NCBI GenBank assembly: GCA_023229795.1
Contig: JALNYP010000034.1
Span: forward strand, 1-40,880
Direction: 5' to 3'
Length of the DNA: 40,880 nucleotides
Source: Syntrophobacterales bacterium
GTDB lineage: Bacteria; Desulfobacterota; Desulfobaccia; Desulfobaccales; 0-14-0-80-60-11
The notes below the pieces were generated by a model. That model had not been told where the DNA came from, did no database searches, and saw nothing but the letters and a program-made list of their open reading frames with translations. The position numbers and the translations under genes are program-made. Below are positions 34,944-40,880 of the stretch, piece by piece (position 1 is the stretch's first letter; each line of letters begins with the position of its first letter).

Positions 34944-35824
34944 GACTTACCTCCTTTCTTCTTCGGTTTGGCCTTCTGGGGCGCCGGGGTTTTCCCCGGT
35001 TTCACCGGCATGAACTTGATCTTTTGGGCCCCCTCCGGCGGCGTAAAGATAAAGAGATTGTCCGCCAGTTGGGGGGAAAAATTCCAATCAGAGAGATAGG
35101 CAGTCCATTGAGGCGAACCGGGAAGCTTTTTCTGGGTGACCACTACTTTACGGAGCAGCGGCTGGTCGCCGGCTTCGATCCATAACTGGTAATGGACATT
35201 TTCCTTGTCGAAGGCCAGGTGATGGCAGGGAACCCCCCGGACCTTGCTTTCGCCGACATACAAAGAGTTGGTCAAGCCCTGGCTAGCGTGTTCGGCCAGG
35301 CGGTTGCTGCCCAGTTCGGCCAGTCCCACTTTCAGGCCATATTCTTTATAGGCCTTGTCCAAGGCCGCATCGATATCCCCGGCTGCTTCCAGGGAAGCAT
35401 AATGGTTCTTATCCTTGTCATAGAGGGTCAGGGTCTTGCCGTCGAAGATAAGCAGCTTGCTTTCCTGGTCGCCGGTGCCGTCGAGGCGCAGTTTGTCGGG
35501 ACGCCGGAAGGAAGCCGTGATCTCCTGGCCGTACTGCAACTTGCGGCCGCCGGCATAGACCTGGTCGTCGGTGACTTCGGCTTTAAAAGAAAACTGTGGC
35601 TGATTTTTGAGGAATTCGCACATCTTCTGCAATACTTGCTTGGGGTCCACTGCAGGCTTCGGCGCCTTGGCCGGCTCGGGAGCCGTCGCCTTCCCAGCCG
35701 GCGCCCCCGCGGGTGCACTCTGGGGAGCTGGGGCGGGGGTTTTTTCCTGCCCGAAACCGATCACGGGGGCAACCAGGAGAAGGACTGCCAGCAGGCACAG
35801 CCCCCAGGAAATCTTTTTGCTCAT
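34940..35824 (-). CDS. DUF2092-family exported protein
   Basis: 294 residues from ATG 35824 (AAGGAGG upstream); an upstream start at 35851 adds nine residues and is less likely. A signal peptide (to about GFG, residue 25) is followed by a Pro/Ala-rich linker, then a beta-rich domain: FKAEVTDDQVYAGGRKLQYG, FRRPDKLRLDG, LLIFDGKTLTLYDKDKNHYA and CHHLAFDKENVHYQLWI. This order matches DUF2092 proteins, which structurally resemble LolA/LolB-like lipid carriers. It is probably periplasmic. The downstream Gly/His-rich gene is translationally coupled. Confidence 0.8.
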   Translation of the reverse strand: MSKKISWGLCLLAVLLLVAPVIGFGQEKTPAPAPQSAPAGAPAGKATAPEPAKAPKPAVDPKQVLQKMCEFLKNQPQFSFKAEVTDDQVYAGGRKLQYGQEITASFRRPDKLRLDGTGDQESKLLIFDGKTLTLYDKDKNHYASLEAAGDIDAALDKAYKEYGLKVGLAELGSNRLAEHASQGLTNSLYVGESKVRGVPCHHLAFDKENVHYQLWIEAGDQPLLRKVVVTQKKLPGSPQWTAYLSDWNFSPQLADNLFIFTPPEGAQKIKFMPVKPGKTPAPQKAKPKKKGGKS

Positions 35825-36205
35825 AATGTTCCTCCTTTTGGCTAGCTGCACGTAATTTGACCGCTGCTCACTTTATCTGCCGGGCCGTGGATGCCATCAC
35901 GACCAACCGGCTCCTTCCGCCCCCCCTTCTTTCCCTGTTCCCAACGGTAGAGATTTATTCCACAAAAGGCCAGCCATTACATATCACAAGTAACGGCTGT
36001 TTAACATTACTAGGTCGGCTCAGGGGTAAAAATAGTTTAAAGTCACCTTCATGGTAAATTGTTCATTATTGGTGCGGGTGTAATGATCCACGGGCACATG
36101 TGTAGTTAAACAATGCGCTTAAATCTGCCTTTGTCCTGCCGGATCATCAGCACCAAATCCTGAACCAAATAGGGCCGGCCCAGCCCCGGGCCAATGAACA
36201 TTTAG
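35825..36205. other. Intergenic region between the DUF2092 gene and the lyase promoter
   Basis: About 380 AT-richer bases containing the promoter of the minus-strand pair and no gene that I can support. Several TTAAAC/GTTTAA stretches occur near 35997-36115. Confidence 0.35.
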
Positions 36206-36207
36206 CA

Positions 36208-36235
36208 TTGCCCCAGGCTGGATAATCCATATAAT
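36208..36235 (+). promoter_or_regulatory. Promoter of the lyase-family gene
   Basis: TTGCCC (36208-36213), 16-base spacer, perfect TATAAT (36230-36235). Expected start is near 36242. Confidence 0.6.
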
Positions 36236-36240
36236 GCAAG

Positions 36241-36380
36241 AGGCGCTGACTACGCTGCCTCGAGGCCGGCCACGGCGGCGCGCTAAAATCGTCCAGGGTC
36301 CGGCTGGAGAGCAGAAGGCCGGTAGCGCGGGAAAGCGTAGGGTATCCCGCCTTCAGTAGCCTCAGAACAGGAGTCCGACC
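36241..36380 (+). promoter_or_regulatory. Structured 140-base 5' leader, possible riboswitch
   Basis: The leader begins at the predicted start site with GAGG...CCTC (36240-36243 and 36258-36261) flanking GCGCTG, then a CGGCGGCGCGC segment that could fold back. Two more hairpins follow (CCGGC/GCCGG near 36300-36335 and GCGGGA/TCCCGC near 36335-36355). The first part is loosely like the SAH riboswitch layout but does not match its consensus well. Regulation of a sulphur amino-acid gene would fit. Confidence 0.25.
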
Positions 36381-37577
36381 ATGCAGAGAAAGCTTCCCCC
36401 CAACCTCCACAAAGCTACCCAGGCTATTTATGCGGGGCAGTTGGAACGCCCCGTCTATGGGGAGGTGTCGGTGCCGATTTTCCAGACCTCCACCTTCGCC
36501 TTTCCCAGCGCTGAGGAAGGCGCGGCCCGGTTCTCCGGGGAGTCGCCGGGCTACATCTATACCCGCATGGGCAACCCCACGGTGCACGCCCTGGAAGACA
36601 ACCTGGCCGCGCTGGAGAACGGCTCTGCCGCCCTGGCTACCGCCACCGGCATGGCGGCCATCACCACGGTTTTTTTGAGCCTGCTGAGCCAGGGGGATCA
36701 TCTGGTGGCTGAACACTGCCTCTATGGCCCCACCGAGGTGGTGATAGAGGCGGAAATGCCCCGTTTCGGGATAGAGGCCACCCTGGTCGACACCTCGAAT
36801 CTGAGCGCCATTGAGCCCGCCCTGAGGCCCAACACCCGGATGATTTATCTTGAAACCCCCACCAATCCTACCATGAAAATCACCGACATCCGGGGCGCGG
36901 CGGCCATCGCCCATCGTCACGGGGCGTGGCTCACGGTGGATAATACCTTTTGCAGCCCTTACGTGCAACGGCCCCTGGATCTGGGCGCCGACCTAGTAAT
37001 CCACAGTTTGACCAAATACCTGAACGGTCACAGCGACGTGGTGGGCGGCATGATTGTGGTCAAGGATGCCGAACTGTACCGCCGGCTGAAACGAGTCCTC
37101 ACCCTGTTCGGCGCCACTATGGACCCCCACCAGGCCTGGCTCATTTTGAGAGGCGTGCGCACCTTGCCGCTCAGGATGGAAAGGTCCCAGGATAACGCCC
37201 TGAAGCTGGCGGAGTTCTTGAGCCGCCATCCCAAGGTTACCTGGGTGCGCCATCCCGGCCTGCCGGACCACCCCCAGCATGGCCTCGCCCAAGCCCAGAT
37301 GGACGGCTTCGGAGCCATGCTCTGCTTTGGGGTGCAAGGCGGCCTGGAAGGGGCTAAGACCGTCATAAACCGGATGCGCCTGATCACCAGGGCGGTGTCC
37401 TTGGGCGGCGTGGAATCCTTGATCGAACACCCGGCCTCCATGACCCATGCCGGGGTGCCGCGGGAAAAGCGGGAGCGGGCCGGCATCGGGGACGAACTGG
37501 TGCGCCTGTCCGTGGGGTGTGAGGATGTCCGTGATTTACAGGCTGATCTGGATCAGGCCCTCAATAAAATACCCTAA
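36381..37577 (+). CDS. PLP-dependent cystathionine gamma-lyase / methionine gamma-lyase family enzyme
   Basis: 398 residues of the Cys/Met-metabolism PLP family (PF01053, aspartate aminotransferase fold type I). Lys212 in HSLTKYLNGHSDVVGG binds the cofactor; Asp187 (TVDNTF), Tyr60-Arg62 (YIYTRMGNPT) and Tyr115 (CLYGPTE) complete the active site. The C-terminus EHPASMTHAGVP and RLSVGCEDVRDLQADL resembles methionine gamma-lyase, but the Cys that follows YG in that enzyme (Cys116) is Pro here. Cystathionine gamma-lyase or gamma-synthase activity is equally possible. It has its own promoter and leader; ribosome site AGGAGT. The MBL gene follows after 52 bases. Confidence 0.85.
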   Translation: MQRKLPPNLHKATQAIYAGQLERPVYGEVSVPIFQTSTFAFPSAEEGAARFSGESPGYIYTRMGNPTVHALEDNLAALENGSAALATATGMAAITTVFLSLLSQGDHLVAEHCLYGPTEVVIEAEMPRFGIEATLVDTSNLSAIEPALRPNTRMIYLETPTNPTMKITDIRGAAAIAHRHGAWLTVDNTFCSPYVQRPLDLGADLVIHSLTKYLNGHSDVVGGMIVVKDAELYRRLKRVLTLFGATMDPHQAWLILRGVRTLPLRMERSQDNALKLAEFLSRHPKVTWVRHPGLPDHPQHGLAQAQMDGFGAMLCFGVQGGLEGAKTVINRMRLITRAVSLGGVESLIEHPASMTHAGVPREKRERAGIGDELVRLSVGCEDVRDLQADLDQALNKIP

Positions 37578-37629
37578 AGGGAGCTGCGCCCTTTATACAA
37601 ATTCTGAGTTCTCAGTGTCAGGTAACTTC

Positions 37630-39030
37630 ATGCAAATTGGTTTTCACGGGGCCGCCCAGACGGTAACCGGTTCCCAGCATTTGATCACGGTGAACCGGCT
37701 GAGAATTCTCCTCGACTGCGGCCTGTATCAGGGGAAGCGCGAAGAGGCCCGGAGACGGAACCGGGAGTTCGTCTATTATGCCAGCACCGTTGATGCCGTG
37801 GTGCTGTCCCACGCCCACATCGATCATTCGGGCAATATCCCTAACCTGGTTAACCAAGGATTCAGGGGCAAGATTGTCTGCACCACGGCTACGGTTGACC
37901 TCTGCGGCGCCATGCTCCTCGACAGCGGCCATATTCAAGAGGAGGATGTGGAGTATGTCAACCGGCAGCGGCGGAAGTACGGCGAGCCCCCGGTCGAGCC
38001 GATCTACACCCGGGAAGACGCGGCTGAGGCCATGAAGTATTTTGAGGGAATCCAATATGCGCGGCCTTACCAGGTGTTGCCGGGCATCACATTGACCATG
38101 TATGATGCCGGGCATATGCTGGGCTCGGCCATCGTCGCCCTCGATTTCCAGCCGGGAAACCGCGGACCCAAGCAGCGCCTGGTTTTTTCCGGCGACCTGG
38201 GCCGGCCGCACCTGCCGATTCTGCGCGACCCTACCAACATTGACGCCGCTGACATCCTGCTCATCGAAAGCACTTACGGCAATCGGACCCACCCGCCCAT
38301 AGAGGAGTCGGTGGAGGCGGTGAAACAGACGATCAGACGCACCGCCGCCCGCGGGGGCAAGGTGATCATCCCGGCCTTTGCCGTGGAGCGGACGCAGCTG
38401 CTGGTATACCTCCTGAACAAGCTTTACCACCAGGGCGATCTGCCTGACATCCCCATCTATGTGGACAGCCCGTTAGCGGTAGATGTGACCGACATTTTTC
38501 GCCGGCATCCGGAATACTTCGATGACGAAACCCGAGATTATCTGCGGCAGGCAGGCGATGTCTTCGGCTTCAAACAGTTGCGCTATATTCGGGACGTGGA
38601 AGAGTCCAAGAAGCTACACGCCCTGAAAGGCCCCTGTGTGATCATCAGCGCCTCAGGCATGGCCGAGGCCGGGCGAGTGCAGCACCATTTGAAGAACAAT
38701 ATCGAGGACGCCCGCAACACGGTGCTGATTGTCGGCTGGCAGGCCCCCAACACCCTGGGCCGCCGCCTGGTGGAACATGCGCCGGTGGTTAGGATCTTTG
38801 GGATGGAATACCGCCCGGAAGCTGAAGTGGTGACGTTGAACGGCTTCAGCGGCCATGCCGATCAGCCGGGACTCTTGAGTTGGGCCCAGGCTTTTAAGAC
38901 CCCCCCGCACCACACCTTTGTCGTGCACGGGGAGCCTGATGCGGCCCAGGAGCTTGCCACCCGGTTGCGTCAAGATTTGGGGTACAGAGAAGTTGTGGTC
39001 CCGTCCCTGCACCAGACTATTGAAATCTAG
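37630..39030 (+). CDS. Beta-CASP metallo-beta-lactamase-fold RNA-processing exonuclease
   Basis: 466 residues from ATG 37630; the frame is open further upstream into the previous gene, but the MQIGFHGAAQTVTGSQHLI start is the family's. The zinc-binding HxHxDH motif is SHAHIDHSG (His61, His63, Asp65, His66), followed by GHMLGSA, FSGDLG, IESTYGN and, in the beta-CASP part, IIPAFAVERTQLL, SASGMAEAGR and NGFSGHAD with the late His. This is the layout of bacterial relatives of the mRNA 3'-end nuclease CPSF73/YSH1, generally annotated as MBL-fold RNA-processing exonucleases. It is soluble. A weak AGGT ribosome site and the short gap suggest coupling to the lyase gene. Confidence 0.9.
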   Translation: MQIGFHGAAQTVTGSQHLITVNRLRILLDCGLYQGKREEARRRNREFVYYASTVDAVVLSHAHIDHSGNIPNLVNQGFRGKIVCTTATVDLCGAMLLDSGHIQEEDVEYVNRQRRKYGEPPVEPIYTREDAAEAMKYFEGIQYARPYQVLPGITLTMYDAGHMLGSAIVALDFQPGNRGPKQRLVFSGDLGRPHLPILRDPTNIDAADILLIESTYGNRTHPPIEESVEAVKQTIRRTAARGGKVIIPAFAVERTQLLVYLLNKLYHQGDLPDIPIYVDSPLAVDVTDIFRRHPEYFDDETRDYLRQAGDVFGFKQLRYIRDVEESKKLHALKGPCVIISASGMAEAGRVQHHLKNNIEDARNTVLIVGWQAPNTLGRRLVEHAPVVRIFGMEYRPEAEVVTLNGFSGHADQPGLLSWAQAFKTPPHHTFVVHGEPDAAQELATRLRQDLGYREVVVPSLHQTIEI

Positions 39031-39251
39031 CCATCCCTATCCAACGTTAAGGAGTGGCAAAGGGTAGCCGCCATAACTGGTCAACATCATGGTGGTCCTC
39101 CTCTCGCTGGGGGTAGCGGGGGAGTGGCGTTATTGCGGTCATTTAATGGCCGTATCACCTTGGCAATGAGTGCGGCGCGGCGAACACCATGCAAGAAAAT
39201 TATTCCTATAGTGCTGCTCCCAAGGAAAAGTTAGGGTAGAATATACGAACC

Positions 39252-39328
39252 GCGCCTGTAGCTCAGTTGGACAGAGCAACGGACTTCTAATCCGTCGGTC
39301 GCAGGTTCGAATCCTGCCAGGCGCGCCA
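39252..39328 (+). tRNA. tRNA-Arg (TCT anticodon)
   Basis: A 77-base cloverleaf with CCA encoded. Acceptor GCGCCTG/CAGGCGC, D-stem GCTC/GAGC, anticodon stem ACGGA/TCCGT with loop CTTCTAA (anticodon TCT at 39286-39288, reading AGA), T-stem GCAGG/CCTGC with TTCGAAT. It reads AGA/AGG Arg codons. A TAGAAT at 39237-39242 could be its -10. Confidence 0.95.
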
Positions 39329-39337
39329 GTTAAATCA

Positions 39338-39370
39338 AGGGGTTAGCCGATTAGGTTGAACCTCTTTTTT
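39338..39370 (+). terminator. Rho-independent terminator of tRNA-Arg
   Basis: AGGGGTT (39338-39344) pairs with AACCTCT (39359-39365, one G-T pair) around a 14-base loop and is followed by a T tract to 39370. Confidence 0.7.
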
Positions 39371-39813
39371 ATTGCCTGTGCATCTCCTGTGCACGTCTGC
39401 TGAATTTGGGCAAATTTTTTGAGGTATCGGAGAATCATTTCGAGGGGGTAGTCGTCTGTCGAATCGATCGAGAACTTTTTCATATTTTTTTAGCGGGCGA
39501 CCAGAGAGAGGCGAGCTCCAGTCGTACTTTTGAAGCCGACTTTTCAGGTGAGCCGCCTCCGACAGGCAATTGGGGGCGCATTCTCGGCAGCCCGCCGCAG
39601 CTCAGTGCCGCGGCTCGGGATATGTTGATAAGATTTTGCTTTTGATTGGAAGGGGGTGAAGGACGTCTTCTGAAGAAAACTGGATAATGAAAGCTAAACT
39701 ATATAGTTAAATGGTTGATACGGGGGCAATGAGGGACCTGCTTTTAAAATTTAGACCTACTACTCCCTCTGCATCCTGTTCTTCCCTTATCTCAACTGCT
39801 CCTGCATAGACTT
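39371..39813. other. Gap downstream of the tRNA
   Basis: About 440 bases without a convincing gene. A 79-codon frame at 39406-39645 begins with TTG, lacks a ribosome site and shows no family I recognise. No second copy of the tRNA 3' end is seen, so I have no support for an integrated element here. Confidence 0.4.
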
Positions 39814-39844
39814 AGGGTATATCCTCTGGGCGAGAATATACCCT
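39814..39844 (-). terminator. Hairpin downstream of the small lipoprotein gene
   Basis: AGGGTATAT (39814-39822) and ATATACCCT (39836-39844) form a 9-bp stem. It lies 15 bases past the stop of the minus-strand lipoprotein. No T tract follows, so termination is only possible. Confidence 0.4.
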
Positions 39845-39859
39845 GATGTCTCGCGCCTA

Positions 39860-40033
39860 TTATTTTCCTGGTGCCGGTGCCGGCGCAGGTGCCGGAGCAG
39901 GCGCAGGTGCCGGAGCCGGCGCTCCCTTCTCGGCTGCTTTTTTCGGCGGCGGCGGCGATGATTGATTGCAGCCACTCAACGCAAAAGTCGCAAGAAACAT
40001 TAAGGCTACCAATAACACCATAAATCTCTTCAT
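39860..40033 (-). CDS. Small lipoprotein with Pro-Ala tail
   Basis: 57 residues. A signal peptide ends at the lipobox ALSGC (Cys22), then NQSSPPPPKKAAEKG and a run of about nine Ala-Pro units ending PGK. The ATG at 40033 has a clear GGAGG site; a longer frame to 40180 is not supported. The rod-like Pro-Ala tail suggests a periplasmic spacer or cell-wall-spanning anchor, as in TonB-like linkers, but no effector domain exists. Function unknown. Confidence 0.7.
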   Translation of the reverse strand: MKRFMVLLVALMFLATFALSGCNQSSPPPPKKAAEKGAPAPAPAPAPAPAPAPAPGK

Positions 40034-40146
40034 ATATTTTGACCTCCTACCTTTTTTGATAAGACTTTGCTTCTGAATGTCAAGGAGGGAAATAGATTGG
40101 CAGGCCAGGGGGACACACGGATTCGCAGTCCTGAACTCACGAACAG

Positions 40147-40228
40147 AAAACCCGCATAAATACTGAGGTTTTGGAGTCAACGGGGAGTGATTTTAGGCTT
40201 TGCAAAACCCGCATAAATAGCGGGTTTT
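40147..40228 (+). repeat. 16-base direct repeat ending in a hairpin
   Basis: AAAACCCGCATAAATA occurs at 40147-40162 and 40204-40219. The second copy continues into GCGGGTTTT and forms a 9-bp hairpin AAAACCCGC / GCGGGTTTT (40204-40228) that resembles a bidirectional terminator. Confidence 0.55.
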
Positions 40229-40424
40229 CTGAGGGTCCGAAAACAAAGTTTTCCCCAAAGTCCTCCCCACTATTCCACCCTCACCTCTATGCCGAGTATA
40301 AATTTAGAAACTTCCCTGTCCAACAGGCGCTTCGGGAAACACTCGAATGGTGGCTTGGATTCACTGCTGTCCGGTAGAAATTACTTAGGATAGCAAGTAA
40401 AACAGCCCCATCGCAGCCGATCAG

Positions 40425-40433
40425 TGCTATAAT
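40425..40433 (+). promoter_or_regulatory. Extended -10 promoter of the IS4-type transposase remnant
   Basis: TGCTATAAT, a perfect TATAAT with extended TG element, 44 bases before the transposase start. Confidence 0.5.
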
Positions 40434-40476
40434 GTTTCAGCGAAAAACACAAGCATTGAAAGGAGTTATGGGGCTT

Positions 40477-40795
40477 ATGGCGCATTGTAGCACACTCATG
40501 GGCCAATTAACTACAACTCATACCGAGACATGTTTTCGATCACCTGGTGGACAGCCATGCCTGGCAGGGGCCTAAGTTTCGAAAGTTCACCTATTGGTCG
40601 CATCTAGTGGCCATGCTCTTCGGTCAGTGGAACGCACGCAAAAGTCTCCGGGACGTAGTCTTCAGCGTCAACCGGCAAGCTCACAAACTTTATCACTTGG
40701 GCCTCTCCAAGTTGAAGCGTTCCACCCTGGCCGACGCCAATCAGCAGCGCCCTGCCATCATCTTCGAAAAGACCTATTATTACTCAGTGCAATAA
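40477..40795 (+). pseudogene. IS4-family transposase, N-terminal fragment with frameshift
   Basis: Starting at ATG 40477 the frame reads MAHCSTLMGQL, then shifts: one extra A near 40510 moves the family sequence LQLIPRHVFDHLVDSHAW into the next frame. It continues through FRKFTYWSHLVAMLFGQW, ARKSLRDVVFSVN, HKLYHLG and LKRSTLADANQQRPAIIFEK, the DUF4372 N-terminal domain of IS4 transposases. It ends after YYYSVQ at TAA, with the catalytic DDE region missing. So this is a frameshifted, truncated remnant. IS630-like sequence follows immediately. Confidence 0.8.
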
Positions 40796-40835
40796 ATAGT
40801 TCCCATTTATCTCAAATTAATGTAAACTATTATTC

Positions 40836-40880
40836 ATGGAAAAAGTTGATGCCCGTTCACTGTCACCGAAAGCTCAAGAG
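40836..40880 (+). CDS. Probable IS630-family transposase (3' partial, first 15 codons)
   Basis: ATG 40836 opens MEKVDARSLSPKAQE and runs off the window. This N-terminus resembles IS630 transposases, which begin with a similar DAR.LSP.AQE stretch before the helix-turn-helix. A TA dinucleotide near 40797, where such elements insert, lies shortly upstream. Only 15 residues are visible, so the family call is tentative. Confidence 0.45.
   Translation, partial: MEKVDARSLSPKAQE

Noticed and set aside
39406..39645. 79-codon frame after the tRNA
   Set aside because: TTG start, no ribosome site and no recognised family; probably chance.
39252..40880. tRNA-linked genomic island or prophage attachment site
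   Set aside because: No integrase and no duplicated tRNA 3' end are visible; only IS remnants are present.

Overview
The window looks like a chromosomal segment of an anaerobic, Gram-negative bacterium with fairly high GC, most likely a Desulfobacterota (former Deltaproteobacteria) lineage. The signs are an orange-protein-like cluster of MinD-type ATPases with inserted ferredoxin domains plus NifX- and NifU-like proteins, a VPLPA-CTERM surface protein, a MucR zinc-finger regulator, an MlaC protein and a complete outer-membrane RND efflux operon. This assignment is inferred from gene content; no rRNA or marker phylogeny is available.

Left part (1-7699): the 3' portion of a giant secreted protein made of about 33 tandem FTQTGG/YNLSGG repeats and ending in a VPLPA-CTERM sorting tail, a terminator, then a TMTC-like membrane protein with a multi-spanning glycosyltransferase region and C-terminal TPRs. 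7731-12447 (minus): a five-gene branched-chain amino-acid-type ABC transporter (livK-H-M-G-F). 12844-16356 (plus): NifX-like protein, two ferredoxin-containing MinD-family ATPases, a second NifX-like protein, a NifU-like scaffold and a degenerate receiver-domain protein, started from an extended -10 promoter. 16379-16917 (minus): a degenerate group II intron 3' end directly behind a mucR gene.

Middle (17337-28128): an 801-residue GAF-domain protein, carB with a near-consensus promoter and strong terminator, mlaC (minus), then a marR gene, a glycogen-synthase-like glycosyltransferase and a Sel1-repeat lipoprotein. Four copies of a 14-bp palindrome (type GTTAnnATATTAAC) lie upstream of marR (two), glgA and the Sel1 gene, suggesting a small MarR regulon. 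27505-34010 is a tetR-acrA-acrB-oprM type multidrug efflux operon.

Right part (34011-40880): a palindromic REP/MITE-like element, two coupled envelope genes on the minus strand (DUF2092 and a Gly/His/Asn-rich secreted protein), a PLP-dependent cystathionine/methionine lyase-family gene with its own promoter and a structured 140-nt leader, a beta-CASP metallo-beta-lactamase ribonuclease, tRNA-Arg(TCT) with terminator, a tiny Pro-Ala lipoprotein, and at the edge a frameshifted IS4-family transposase remnant followed by the first codons of what looks like an IS630-family transposase.

I found no CRISPR array, no rRNA and no clear defence system. The most interesting points are the palindrome-linked MarR regulon with an atypical glycogen synthase, the orange-protein-like cluster, and the intron remnant abutting mucR.
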